DNA of 49,796 nucleotides, taken from an uncultured Clostridia bacterium (GTDB taxonomy: Bacteria; Bacillota; Clostridia; Oscillospirales; Acutalibacteraceae). Below are positions 40,591 through 49,097 of the stretch, in pieces (position 1 is the stretch's first letter; every line of letters begins with the position of its first letter). A model generated the notes under the pieces. It searched no databases and was not told the origin of the DNA. It saw nothing but the letters and a program-made list of their open reading frames with translations. Position numbers and translations under genes: made by a program. Location: assembly GCA_947632385.1 (NCBI GenBank), contig CANRPD010000012.1, positions 1-49,796 on the forward strand, written 5' to 3'.

Positions 40591-41096
40591 TCGTTCAAAC
40601 CTACCAGTCCAAGCTGGTCGTGCAGATCCTACGCTCGGGAAAGGAATACCGGGCCAAGCCCAACCTGACCCTGCGGGGGGAATACGACGCCATGATCGAT
40701 ATGCTGGGCCTGCACTGCGAGTGCCCCATTTTCGGCGTGCTCAAGGGCAAAAAGCAGAACACCGGGGGCAAGGTCTCCGGGGCCTACCGGCTGACGCTGG
40801 ACGTGCCCGAGGACCAGCTGAAGCTCACCGAATACAGCCAGTGGGCGGATTTCCTCTACGCCTTCCGGTTCACCATGCCGGGCAATTACAAGGCCCTGCG
40901 ACCGGACTGCGAGGAGATCACCGTGCGGCAGTACAACGACCTGCTGGAGGCCATCCGCACCCCGAAGAAGCCCTCCCAGTACGAGACGCCCCAGGTAATC
41001 CTGGAATGCATCCGGCCCCAGTGGGTCCAGCGCATCCAGAAGATCCGCCCGCTGGGGCCGGTGGGGCGGCTGCTGGCCCGGCTGCACGGTCAATAA
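40587..41096 (+). CDS. DUF3841-like protein, translationally coupled to the ADP-ribosylglycohydrolase
   Basis: A 169-residue soluble protein. Recognisable features are VQTYQSKLVVQIL with a following EYRA near the start, LRGEYDAMIDML, PIFGVLKGKKQ, and LDVPEDQLKLTEYSQWADFLY in the middle. The first and last resemble DUF3841 proteins as I remember them (TIQ...YR and VP...LLSDFDNW), a weak and unverified match. The ATG at 40587 follows AGGAGGAGG and overlaps the upstream stop. Its pairing with a de-ADP-ribosylating enzyme suggests a transferase or target role, which is inference only. Confidence 0.65.
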   Translation: MIVQTYQSKLVVQILRSGKEYRAKPNLTLRGEYDAMIDMLGLHCECPIFGVLKGKKQNTGGKVSGAYRLTLDVPEDQLKLTEYSQWADFLYAFRFTMPGNYKALRPDCEEITVRQYNDLLEAIRTPKKPSQYETPQVILECIRPQWVQRIQKIRPLGPVGRLLARLHGQ

Positions 41097-41355
41097 CCGA
41101 ATCAAAACGCCCCTTTGTGGGCCAGCTCGTCCGACTGCATGTATGCGCCTTTTAGCCCACCCGGGAGATCGCCTCCTTTGCGCTGAAAGGGACATGAACC
41201 CCCCTGGCGCCAGATCGGCATATAGACAGCGATGTTTTCGCACAATTTGCTGCAGCGCCCGAAACACCCCAAAAACGCTCTTTTGCAATAATATACCATG
41301 CACGCCGGACGCAAGCGAAAAAAGCCACCATGTGGCTGGAACACGGAGGAACCCC

Positions 41356-41991
41356 ATGCAGATCACGATCCAAAAACTGACCCTGTCCAATGGGGCAGAC
41401 TTTTTTGATTTCTTTGACAACAGGGCCTTTTCAGACGGTTCACCGAACGCGCCCTGTTACTGCAACGCATTTTATCTGACGCCCCAGGAGGTCTGTGACG
41501 GCATCGGAGCCCGGGCGGACGCGCTGGGCGGAGGCCTGACGGGCATGACGCAGGCCCTCAGGGAATCTGCACAGGAACTCATCGAAAAAGGGATCATGCA
41601 GGGCTATCTGGCCTATGTGGACGGCGTGGCCATGGGTTGGTGCCATGCCAACGACCGGCAGAATTTCGTCCGCGCAGGCTCGTTTATCCCCTATGAGAAA
41701 CGGGACGAGGACTACTACATTTCGAATGGCCAGCCCGGAAAGGTCAAGTCCCTGGTCTGCTTTGAGATCGCCCCGGAATACCGTGGAAAGGGCCTCGCCA
41801 AGGCCCTGCTGCACCGGGTCTGCGAAGACGCTGCCAACGACGGTTTTGCCTTTGTCGGGGTGTACCCCCGGAGAACGGAAAGCTATTCCGTCCTGGATTT
41901 TACCGGACCGATGGAGATGTACCGTCATTTCGGCTTTCAAGAAACAGAGCGGCACGGAAACACCGTTGTGATGCGGAAGAAATTACCGTGA
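41356..41991 (+). CDS. GNAT family N-acetyltransferase
   Basis: A 211-residue acetyltransferase. The acetyl-CoA site is IAPEYRGKGLAKALLHRV, with the R-G-x-G-x-A loop intact. VCFEIAPEY is the preceding strand, and the C-terminal GPMEMYRHFGFQE is the closing strand-helix. The N-terminal FDNRAFSDGSPNAPCYCNAFYL is unlike most GNATs; its Cys pair may reflect a subgroup seen in clostridia. ATG at 41356 follows GGAGG. The 259-base gap upstream contains no supported gene. Substrate unknown. Confidence 0.85.
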   Translation: MQITIQKLTLSNGADFFDFFDNRAFSDGSPNAPCYCNAFYLTPQEVCDGIGARADALGGGLTGMTQALRESAQELIEKGIMQGYLAYVDGVAMGWCHANDRQNFVRAGSFIPYEKRDEDYYISNGQPGKVKSLVCFEIAPEYRGKGLAKALLHRVCEDAANDGFAFVGVYPRRTESYSVLDFTGPMEMYRHFGFQETERHGNTVVMRKKLP

Positions 41992-42052
41992 ATGGACGGG
42001 CATCCCGATCCGCAAAAAACATAGGATCACAAAAACAGAAAGGGGCACGCGC

Positions 42053-43552
42053 ATGGGCAAGTACATTTTGAGCATCGATCAGGGCACCACCAGCTCCCGG
42101 GCGGTGGTGTTCGGGGCCGACGGAGCCATCGTCTCCATGGGGCAGCAGGAGTTCACCCAGATCTACCCGCAGCCCGGGTATGTCGAGCACGACCCGAAGG
42201 AGATCATCGACACCGTCCTGTCCGCCATGCGGCAGGCGGTCCACGGGGGCTCGGTCCCCCCGGAGGAGATCGCCGCCATCGGCATCACCAACCAGCGGGA
42301 GACCACCCTGGCCTGGGACCGGGAGACCGGCGAACCGGTGTGCAACGCCATCGTGTGGCAGTGCCGCCGCACGGCGCCCCTGTGCGAGGAGCTGCGCGCC
42401 CAGGGCCTGGAACAGCAGATCCGGGACACCACCGGCCTGCTCATCGATCCCTACTTTTCCGGCACCAAAATGAAGTGGATCCTGGATCACGTCCCCGCAG
42501 CCCGGGAGCTGGCCAAAAACGGCCGGCTGTGTCTGGGCACCGTGGACGCCTGGCTCATTTTCAACCTCACCGGCGGGCGCACCTTCGTCACCGATGTGAC
42601 CAACGCCTCCCGCACCATGCTGTTTGACATCCGCAAACTGGACTGGGACGAGACCCTGCTCCGGGTGCTGGGCATCCCCCGGGAGGCGCTGCCCCGGGTG
42701 GCCGCCTCCGGCGAAGTGGTGGGCAGCTGCCTGCCGGAGCTGCTGGGCACCGAGATCCCCATCGCCGGCATCGCCGGGGATCAGCACGCCGCCCTGTTCG
42801 GCCAGTGCTGCTTTGAAACGGGCATGGCCAAGAACACCTATGGCACCGGCTGCTTCGTGCTGATGAACACCGGCAGCCAGGCGGTCCCCTCTCAAAACGG
42901 GCTCATCACCACCGTTGCCTGGATGCTGGACGGCCAGCCCACCTACGCCCTGGAGGGCAGCGCCTTCAACGCCGGGTCCGCCATCCAGTGGCTCCGGGAC
43001 GAGCTGGAGCTCATCCGGACCCCCCAGGAGGCCGACGCCCTGGCGGAAACGGTGCCCGATACTGCGGGGGTCTCCTTTGTCCCGGCCTTCACCGGCCTGG
43101 GCGCCCCCTATTGGGACATGTATGCCCGGGGCGGGCTGCTGGGCCTCACCCGGGGAGCCACCCGGGCCCACATCTGCCGCGCCGTGCTGGAAAGCATCGC
43201 CTTGGAGAGCTGGGATCTGGTCCATCTCATGGAGCAGGAATCCGGCATGGCCATCTCCCAGCTGCGGGTGGACGGCGGCGCCTCCCGCAGCCGGTTCCTG
43301 ATGCAGTATCAGGCCGACCTGCTGGACAAGGCCGTGCTGCGCCCCCAGGTGCTGGAGACCACGGCATTGGGCGCTGCCATGCTGGCAGGGCGCACCGTGG
43401 GCCTGTGGAAGGATCCCGAACAGCTGACGGCCCTCTGGCGTCCGGATGCCCAGTTCCAGCCCCACGCCGCCCCGGACCGGCGTGCCGAGGACCTGGCCCG
43501 GTGGCACCGGGCCGTAGAGCGCTGCGGCGGTTGGGTCCAGCCGGAAGCATGA
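42053..43552 (+). CDS. glpK: glycerol kinase
   Basis: Phosphorylates glycerol to sn-glycerol 3-phosphate in the cytosol. The 499 residues match the family. The phosphate loop is DQGTTSSRAVVFG at residues 8-20. TNQRETTLAWDRETG lies in the substrate region, and GTVDAWLIFNLTGG and GIAGDQHAALFGQ continue the FGGY pattern, where Asp in GDQHAA is the catalytic base. DGGASRSRFLMQYQADLL and TTALGAAMLAG close the ATP site. An AAAGGGG site precedes the ATG. No glpF or glpD is adjacent. Confidence 0.96.
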   Translation: MGKYILSIDQGTTSSRAVVFGADGAIVSMGQQEFTQIYPQPGYVEHDPKEIIDTVLSAMRQAVHGGSVPPEEIAAIGITNQRETTLAWDRETGEPVCNAIVWQCRRTAPLCEELRAQGLEQQIRDTTGLLIDPYFSGTKMKWILDHVPAARELAKNGRLCLGTVDAWLIFNLTGGRTFVTDVTNASRTMLFDIRKLDWDETLLRVLGIPREALPRVAASGEVVGSCLPELLGTEIPIAGIAGDQHAALFGQCCFETGMAKNTYGTGCFVLMNTGSQAVPSQNGLITTVAWMLDGQPTYALEGSAFNAGSAIQWLRDELELIRTPQEADALAETVPDTAGVSFVPAFTGLGAPYWDMYARGGLLGLTRGATRAHICRAVLESIALESWDLVHLMEQESGMAISQLRVDGGASRSRFLMQYQADLLDKAVLRPQVLETTALGAAMLAGRTVGLWKDPEQLTALWRPDAQFQPHAAPDRRAEDLARWHRAVERCGGWVQPEA

Positions 43553-43607
43553 CCCGGCCCCGTGCCCGCGAGCAAATGAGATTTTTTTAGTTTTTTTCGT
43601 TTTTCCC

Positions 43608-43635
43608 TTGACAATCTCGGTTTTTTTGATATAAT
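43608..43635 (+). promoter_or_regulatory. promoter of the tRNA pair
   Basis: TTGACA at 43608-43613 and TATAAT at 43630-43635, both perfect consensus boxes, 16-base spacer, about 30 bases before tRNA-Gln. Confidence 0.85.
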
Positions 43636-43665
43636 AGTTCTGCTGTCCCAAGGGAAGCAGGACAA

Positions 43666-43739
43666 AGCGGTATTGTGTAATGGTAGCACAGCAGACTCTG
43701 ACTCTGTTCGTCTGGGTTCAAATCCTGGTACCGCTGCCA
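43666..43739 (+). tRNA. tRNA-Gln (anticodon CUG)
   Basis: A 74-nt cloverleaf with encoded CCA. The acceptor AGCGGTA pairs with TACCGCT, the discriminator is G, the anticodon loop is CTCTGAC with CTG at positions 34-36, and the T arm is CTGGG/CCTGG around TTCAAAT. CAG codons are common in this GC-rich genome, so this reader is expected. Confidence 0.93.
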
Positions 43740-43741
43740 GA

Positions 43742-43770
43742 AGCCTCGGCCCTGCCGAGGCTTGTTTTTT
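43742..43770 (+). terminator. intrinsic terminator between the two tRNAs
   Basis: AGCCTCGG and CCGAGGCT form an 8-bp stem with loop CCCTG, followed by TGTTTTTT. It would end tRNA-Gln transcripts before tRNA-Pro, yet no separate promoter for tRNA-Pro is visible, so termination is probably partial. Confidence 0.8.
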
Positions 43771-43847
43771 CGAGGTGTGGCTCAGTTTGGTAGAGCGCTA
43801 CGTTCGGGACGTAGAAGTCGCAGGTTCAAATCCTGTCACCTCGACCA
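43771..43847 (+). tRNA. tRNA-Pro (anticodon CGG)
   Basis: A 77-nt cloverleaf with encoded CCA. The acceptor CGAGGTG pairs with CACCTCG, the discriminator is A, the anticodon stem is CTACG/CGTAG with loop TTCGGGA, giving anticodon CGG for CCG codons, and the T arm contains TTCAAAT. Confidence 0.95.
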
Positions 43848-43850
43848 TAT

Positions 43851-43897
43851 CGAGTGTTCATAAGGGATTTCACCTTATGAACGCTCGATTTCTTTTT
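43851..43897 (+). terminator. terminator after tRNA-Pro
   Basis: TCGAGTGTTCATAAGG pairs with CCTTATGAACGCTCGA through a 7-base loop (one G-T pair) and is followed by TTTCTTTTT. Confidence 0.85.
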
Positions 43898-43993
43898 ACC
43901 TATGTATGAGCAGGCAGATTCCCTCTTGCGGTGCCCGAAAAAGCCTGCGGGCGCCTACCGGCGCTGTTCCTTGGCTTTTTCGACCGCTGCGCC

Positions 43994-44038
43994 AACCCCG
44001 CCTCGCTGTGTCCGCCACCGGCGGCTCTCGGCGGGGTT
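43994..44038. repeat. nested hairpin downstream of the broken recombinase
   Basis: AACCCCGCC (43994-44002) pairs with GGCGGGGTT (44030-44038) around an inner CCGCC/GGCGG hairpin. It lies just after the end of the recombinase remnant and before the tRNAs; it may be a terminator remnant or element-end structure. Confidence 0.55.
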
Positions 44039-44051
44039 GCCTGCTCTTTGT

Positions 44052-45611
44052 TTATGCCGTCTGCCGGTCGGTCAGGTACGAAACGGCAACGCCCTTGCGG
44101 GTGTCGGCGGTGTAGTTTTCCCTCGGCGGCGCAGCCGGCATCTCGATATACCCCACAAAGCGGTAGTAGATCAAAATTCGTTGGGTGCGGCTCTTGCCCT
44201 TACCCTCCGTCTCGAACACGTCAATGTGGTCGATGAGTTCTCGCAACAGCGGCGCTGTCAGATGCTCCATCCGCATGAACTGCCGCACAGCTTCGATAAA
44301 GCCGTCCCGTTCCTGCTTCTGCTGTCCCGATTCCGCCAGCTTCCTTCGCAGGGCGGAGATTTTGGACTTTAGCTCTAACCGCTCCGTTTCGTATTTGTGC
44401 GAAAGCTGCATGAACCACTCATCGCTGACCTTGCCCGTGGCGTTGTCCTCGTAGAGCTTTTCATAGAGACTGGCAACGGTCTCGTTTCGGGCGATTGCCT
44501 TTTGCAGTTCCGCTTCGTTTTGCTTCTGCTCTTTCAGCAGTTCCTTGTTGCTCTTTTGGGCAAGCAACTCGGCAAATGCGCCCTCGTCCCGTTGCAGCAT
44601 TTCCGCCATACGACGAAGCTCCAGCGTCACCACCTGTTCGACGGCGTCCGCTCGGATATAATGCCGTCCGGGACAGCTGCCACGGTAGTCCACGGCATTG
44701 TTGGCACACACGAAATAGTGAATGTCCTTGTTGATCGTGTTGGTGTGATACCGTAGCTTTTTGTGGCAGTCCCCGCAGAACATCAAGTCGCAGAAAATAC
44801 TTTTGGCTCCGTTCTCCGGCTTTGGCGCCCGGCGTTTCGTTTTTGCGATGCGCTTTTGTACCGTTTCAAAGTCTGACCGCTGAATGATCGGTTCGTGAAC
44901 GTCTTTGAACACCGCCCAGTTTTCCGGGGCGTTTTCCAGCCTCGCTTTGTTCTTGAAGGACTTGGAGTAGGTCTTGAAGTTGATGACGTCGCCGCAGTAT
45001 TCCTGCTGGGTCAAAATCTTCTGCACGGTGGTCTTGCACCACCTATACGGATTTGGCTGGATCTTTTTGCCGCCTCTCGGCAAGCCTTTACTCTGCCAGT
45101 ACGCCATTGGAACAAGCACCTTGCGTTCCTGCAAAATACGGGCTATTGTTTCCGCTCCCTTGCCCTCTAAGGCCATTTAGAAAACGTCCTTGACAATGGC
45201 TTCCGCTTCCGGGTCGACGATCCACTTTTTCTTGTTTTCGGGACTTTTCATATACCCGTAAGGCGGTTGTGACAACGGCTCTCCGGCGTTCCCTCGCAGG
45301 CGATGGGAGGATCGCACCTTTTTGGATATATCCCTCGCATACATCTCGTTGAGAATGTTCTTGAAGGGTGCTATTTCGCTTTCACCCTCATCGCTGTCGA
45401 TGCCGTCGTTGACGGCAATGAAGCGCACGCCGTGGTCGGGAAAGTAGCTGTCGGTGTAATTGCCGACGGACACATAATCTCTGCCAAGACGGGACAAATC
45501 CTTTACCATTACAGCGGAAACGTAGCCCATTTCAATATCCGAAAGCAGCTGCTGAAAACCGGGGCGGTTAAAGTTAGTGCCGGTATACCCATCATCTATG
45601 TAAAGGTCGTC
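44052..45611 (-). pseudogene. large serine recombinase (DUF4368 type), 5'-truncated and with an in-frame stop
   Basis: The remnant begins inside the catalytic domain at DDLYIDDGYTGTNF (45611), lacking about 70-80 N-terminal codons that would carry the catalytic Ser. It continues through KDLSRLGRDY and the recombinase domain to a TAA at 45177-45179, then resumes in the same frame with MALEGKGAETIA. So a single codon became a stop. A zinc-ribbon segment (CGDCHKKL), a coiled coil and the DUF4368-like C-terminus (YRFVGYIEMPA) follow. Both lesions make it non-functional. Such recombinases normally move clostridial integrative elements. Confidence 0.88.
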
Positions 45612-45616
45612 TTTGA

Positions 45617-45673
45617 TACAATTTGATTATCCCTATACAATTTGATTTTTCCCTTACACTTTTTGATTTTTCT
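45617..45673. repeat. three 19-bp AT-rich tandem repeats
   Basis: TACAATTTGATT begins units at 45617 and 45636; the third, at 45655, reads TACACTTTTTGATT. The spacing is exactly 19 bp. They lie a few bases beyond the point where the recombinase remnant is cut and before the terminator of the next recombinase. Possible binding sites for the element's recombinase or an accessory protein; iteron-like in appearance. Confidence 0.75.
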
Positions 45674-45701
45674 CCAAGAGGGGGTTCAAATTCAAAACGG
45701 C

Positions 45702-45748
45702 AAGAAAAAATCCCCCGCCGCCGGATATCTTTCCAGGCAGCGGGGGAT
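45702..45748 (-). terminator. terminator of the tandem recombinase genes
   Basis: On the minus strand ATCCCCCGC (45740-45748) pairs with GCGGGGGAT (45710-45718) and is followed by TTTTTTC. It lies just after the stop at 45755. Confidence 0.85.
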
Positions 45749-45754
45749 GTAATT

Positions 45755-47332
45755 TTATGCTCGAATTTCCGTCCCGTCCTTAAAGGTGAAACGGACATCT
45801 TCCTTATTGAAAACAGTGACATAGTCCACCAGACTTATCCAAAGGCTCTCGTCAAACTCAGTACACAGACCGTCCTGCTTTTCCAATTCGGCGAGGAACA
45901 TCTCGACCTTTTCACGCTGCGCCTGTTTCTCAACGATGGCGTGGCTGACCACATCCAGCCGTTCCTTTGTCCTGTCAAATCTCTCGACCAGCCCGTCATA
46001 CCGTTTTTGGTACTCTGTCTGGTCGAGGGCTTTATGGGCGTTCTCACTGACGCATTGTTGCACCATCTCCGCCACCACATTTAGTTCTTCCTGGAGTTCC
46101 GTCCGCTCTGTTTCCAGTGCGGTGGTATAGTAGAGCGCGTTCTTGATGGCTTGAAAGTTAGCGATGATCTCATCCTTTTCCGTAAAGAGGATATTGACCG
46201 CCTTTATAAAGAGCCGCTGAATGGCTTCCTCGTCCAGATGAGGCGTGGAGCATTTCTCTCCACCATCAAACTTGTGATTGCACTGCCAGATCGTCCTGCG
46301 GTATTTACTGTTGGAGTGCCATACCTTTGAACCGTACCAGCTTCCGCAATCCCCGCATTTTATTTTGCTGGAAAAGATACTCACGTTGCTGACTCGGTTC
46401 TTTCCCGGATGCCGGACGGCCATTTGCCTCTGTACCATATCGAAAACTTCCGGCGTTATGATCGCCTCGTGATTGCTCTCTACATAATACTGCGGGACTT
46501 CACCCTCGTTTACCTTTTTCTTTTTGGATAAGAAGTCGACCGTATAGACTTTCTGCAAAAGTGCGTCGCCCTTGTATTTCTCGTTGGTGAGGATACTCTT
46601 TATTACGGTCGTTCCCCATTTTTCTTTTCCGCCCGGAGATGGGATACCCTCGCTCATGAGCTTCTTGGCAATGGCATACGGAGAATCTCCCTGCAGGAAC
46701 ATTCCGTAAATTCTGCGAACGATTTTTGCCTGCTCCTCGTTGACAACAAGGTTTCCGTCCTCGCCTCGGTCATAGCCGAGGAACCGCTTGAACGGAACGG
46801 TGACCTTACCGTCGGCAAACCGCTTTCTTTGTCCCCAGGTGCAGTTTTCGGAAATGGAGCGGCTCTCTTCCTGTGCCAGCGAGGACATAATGGTCAAAAG
46901 CAATTCTCCCTTGCCGTCAAATGTCCAGATATTCTCTTTCTCAAAATAGCACTCGGTTCCATGTTCTTTCAATTTCCGAATGGTAGTCAGGCTGTCCACG
47001 GTGTTCCGCGCAAAACGGCTGACCGACTTTGTGATGATGAGATCGATGCGTCCGTTCAGAGCGTCCTCCACCATGCGGTTGAAGCCGTCTCGTTTTTTCG
47101 TGTTACAGCCGGTAATCCCTTCATCCGCGTACACGGAAACAAACTCCCAATCGTCACGGCTTTTTATGTAGTTCGTGTAGTAATCGACCTGCGCCTCATA
47201 GCTGGACTGCTGTTCTTCGTGGTCGGTGGAAACACGAGCGTAGGCGGCAACCTTGCGCTTTTTCCTGGCGCCGATAGGAGCGGCCGTGTACTTGTTCCGG
47301 GTCGCCGGTATCGTTATCACACTCTTTGCCAT
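45755..47332 (-). CDS. large serine recombinase (second of a pair)
   Basis: A 525-residue site-specific recombinase. The catalytic domain starts at AAYARVSTDHEEQ, where Ser makes the phosphoserine link to DNA, and includes ITKSVSRFARNT and SLAQEESRSISENC. The recombinase domain follows (about residues 170-290), then a zinc ribbon (CGDCGSWYG with CNHKF and a later Cys), and a long coiled coil to residue 490. It is intact. ATG at 47332 follows GGGAGG and overlaps the upstream recombinase gene by 16 bases, so the two are co-expressed, as in elements that need two recombinases. Confidence 0.92.
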   Translation of the reverse strand: MAKSVITIPATRNKYTAAPIGARKKRKVAAYARVSTDHEEQQSSYEAQVDYYTNYIKSRDDWEFVSVYADEGITGCNTKKRDGFNRMVEDALNGRIDLIITKSVSRFARNTVDSLTTIRKLKEHGTECYFEKENIWTFDGKGELLLTIMSSLAQEESRSISENCTWGQRKRFADGKVTVPFKRFLGYDRGEDGNLVVNEEQAKIVRRIYGMFLQGDSPYAIAKKLMSEGIPSPGGKEKWGTTVIKSILTNEKYKGDALLQKVYTVDFLSKKKKVNEGEVPQYYVESNHEAIITPEVFDMVQRQMAVRHPGKNRVSNVSIFSSKIKCGDCGSWYGSKVWHSNSKYRRTIWQCNHKFDGGEKCSTPHLDEEAIQRLFIKAVNILFTEKDEIIANFQAIKNALYYTTALETERTELQEELNVVAEMVQQCVSENAHKALDQTEYQKRYDGLVERFDRTKERLDVVSHAIVEKQAQREKVEMFLAELEKQDGLCTEFDESLWISLVDYVTVFNKEDVRFTFKDGTEIRA

Positions 47333-48876
47333 GTTTCCGTCCTCCCTTCATAAAAATGAAATGTAAGGCTGCCATCCTCAAGAACCATGATCCTTTCAAT
47401 CTCAGCCTCAAAGACCGCTTCATCAAATTCAGCCAGCCAAAGTATATGCGCCGAAATCTGCCGAAGCTGGTAATCCGCAAAATTGACGCTGTGGCAGGTG
47501 ACTCCTTTATAGCCATACCTTTTTCCTATGCAATACCAGTAAACCCATCTGTTTGCGCCATTCACTCTGTGGTAGGTGTTTCCGCAGGAAGCGCAGCGTA
47601 TTTTGCCCCGGAAACAATCCGTGACGGTCGCCTTATGGCGGGTGAGGTTGATATGCAGGTTTTCCCACACCCTGGTTCCGCCGTCAGTCATTTGGAATTC
47701 CAGATTTCCGTTTCCGCATACGGTAACCATCTTTACTGCGGCATTAAATGTTTCCTCATCGAAAGAATCCAAACCCAGCACCCGTGCTGATATGCGTTTC
47801 AGTTCATCCTCGCTGAAGTTCTCGCTGGTACAGGTCATGCCCGTTTCCTTCTTCGTGCGGCAGATCCAATGCACATAGGTTTTACCGCGCTGGGCGCCTT
47901 TTTTCCTTGTGAAATTATTTCCACAGACGCCGCAGCGGATCTTCTTTGTAAAGCAATAAGTGGGATTCACAAGCGCGGCTCTGCGCTCCATCTCCGCCTG
48001 TACCTTGGCGTAAGTCTCGCGGTCGATAATTGCTTCGTGGCAGTCAGCCATGTAATACTGCGGCAGCTCTCCTCGGTTTGGGACTTTATTCTTCTTGAGG
48101 AGATCGGCCATGTAGCATTTCTGGCGCCGGATGTCCCCGGCGTAAACCTCATTGAAAATAAGCTGCCGTACCGAGCCTTCCTGAAACTTGTTCCCAAGCA
48201 CCGAGCGTACCCCGGCGCTGTTCAGATTATCCGCGATTTCCCGCAGCGAGAGGCCGTCAATGTACATTTTGAACATCCATCTGACGGACTCCGCTTCTTC
48301 AGGAATAATGGTGTACTGTTTCAGCTTCTCATCATATTGGTATCCGAGGAGGTGCTTGTTCGCCACTCCGATCTCGCCGGACTGGAACCTTCTGCGGATG
48401 CCCCATTTACAGTTCTCGGAAATGCTGCGGCTTTCCTCCTGCGCAAAAGACGCAAGGAGGGAAAGCATCAGTTCGCCGTCCTCTGAGAAAGAATTTATAT
48501 TTTCCTTCTCGAACCTGACCTCAATGCCGAGGTCTTTCAAGTGCCTGACCGTGTTCAGGAGGTCGACCGTGTTCCTGGCAAACCGGCTGATGGACTTGGT
48601 CAGCACAATGTCGATCCTGCCTGCCTCGCAGTCCGCGATCAGGCGGTTGAACTCGTCACGCTTGCTGGTGTTGGTCCCCGTTATTCCAAAGTCCGCATAT
48701 ACCCCGGCGTATTCCCATTCAGGGTTGTTCTGTATCAAGCCGCTGTAGTAACTGACTTGCGCAGATATGGAGTGCATGAGCCGCTCGGTGTCCCTGGATA
48801 CTCGCGCATAAGCGGCGACCTTTTTCCGCTTTGGCGCGGCGGGCAGGATCGGCTCGATTTTGCTGATTTTTCGCAT
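47317..48876 (-). CDS. large serine recombinase (first of a pair)
   Basis: A 519-residue recombinase. The catalytic Ser is in AAYARVSRDTER, followed by TKSISRFARNT and SFAQEESRSISENC. After the recombinase domain there are two zinc-ribbon-like segments, CGVCGNNFTRKKG and CASCGNTYHRVNG, instead of one plus a long coiled coil. This makes it structurally distinct from its partner and not a simple recent duplicate. ATG at 48876 follows AAAGGAG. It is expressed leftward from the SHOCT-like gene. Confidence 0.92.
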   Translation of the reverse strand: MRKISKIEPILPAAPKRKKVAAYARVSRDTERLMHSISAQVSYYSGLIQNNPEWEYAGVYADFGITGTNTSKRDEFNRLIADCEAGRIDIVLTKSISRFARNTVDLLNTVRHLKDLGIEVRFEKENINSFSEDGELMLSLLASFAQEESRSISENCKWGIRRRFQSGEIGVANKHLLGYQYDEKLKQYTIIPEEAESVRWMFKMYIDGLSLREIADNLNSAGVRSVLGNKFQEGSVRQLIFNEVYAGDIRRQKCYMADLLKKNKVPNRGELPQYYMADCHEAIIDRETYAKVQAEMERRAALVNPTYCFTKKIRCGVCGNNFTRKKGAQRGKTYVHWICRTKKETGMTCTSENFSEDELKRISARVLGLDSFDEETFNAAVKMVTVCGNGNLEFQMTDGGTRVWENLHINLTRHKATVTDCFRGKIRCASCGNTYHRVNGANRWVYWYCIGKRYGYKGVTCHSVNFADYQLRQISAHILWLAEFDEAVFEAEIERIMVLEDGSLTFHFYEGRTETWQRV

Positions 48877-48920
48877 GAAATCAACTCCTTTCCGCTACTA
48901 TACATCACTCTAAAAGGGCA

Positions 48921-49097
48921 TTAAGTCAAGGGATTTCCCGACAATAATGTACCCAAGATCGGTCGGTATTTCGCCAGAAGAATTGTATCAATCTGCTTAT
49001 ATTCTTCCTCGGAAATTACGCCTTTTCGGAGCATGGTTTTTGCAACGGAGAGTGACATCTGATAGAGCCTTTCGGCTTGAAATTGCTCTTTAGTCAT
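48921..49097 (-). CDS. SHOCT-like small protein
   Basis: A 58-residue protein ending LLSGNPLT, with a short helical segment EQFQAERLYQMSLSVAKTML and the SHOCT-type LRKGVISEEEYKQIDTILL. SHOCT domains are short C-terminal oligomerisation modules; as a stand-alone peptide it commonly precedes serine recombinase genes in clostridial elements. ATG at 49097 overlaps the end of the HTH gene; a GTG four codons upstream is also possible. It may act as a recombination directionality or regulatory factor, which is inference. Confidence 0.78.
   Translation of the reverse strand: MTKEQFQAERLYQMSLSVAKTMLRKGVISEEEYKQIDTILLAKYRPILGTLLSGNPLT

Noticed and set aside
43906..44115. Plus-strand frame of 69 codons after tRNA-Pro
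   Set aside because: No ribosome binding site; it overlaps the recombinase remnant and a hairpin, and resembles no family.
45617..45673. 19-bp repeats considered as a CRISPR array
   Set aside because: The units are directly tandem with no spacers.
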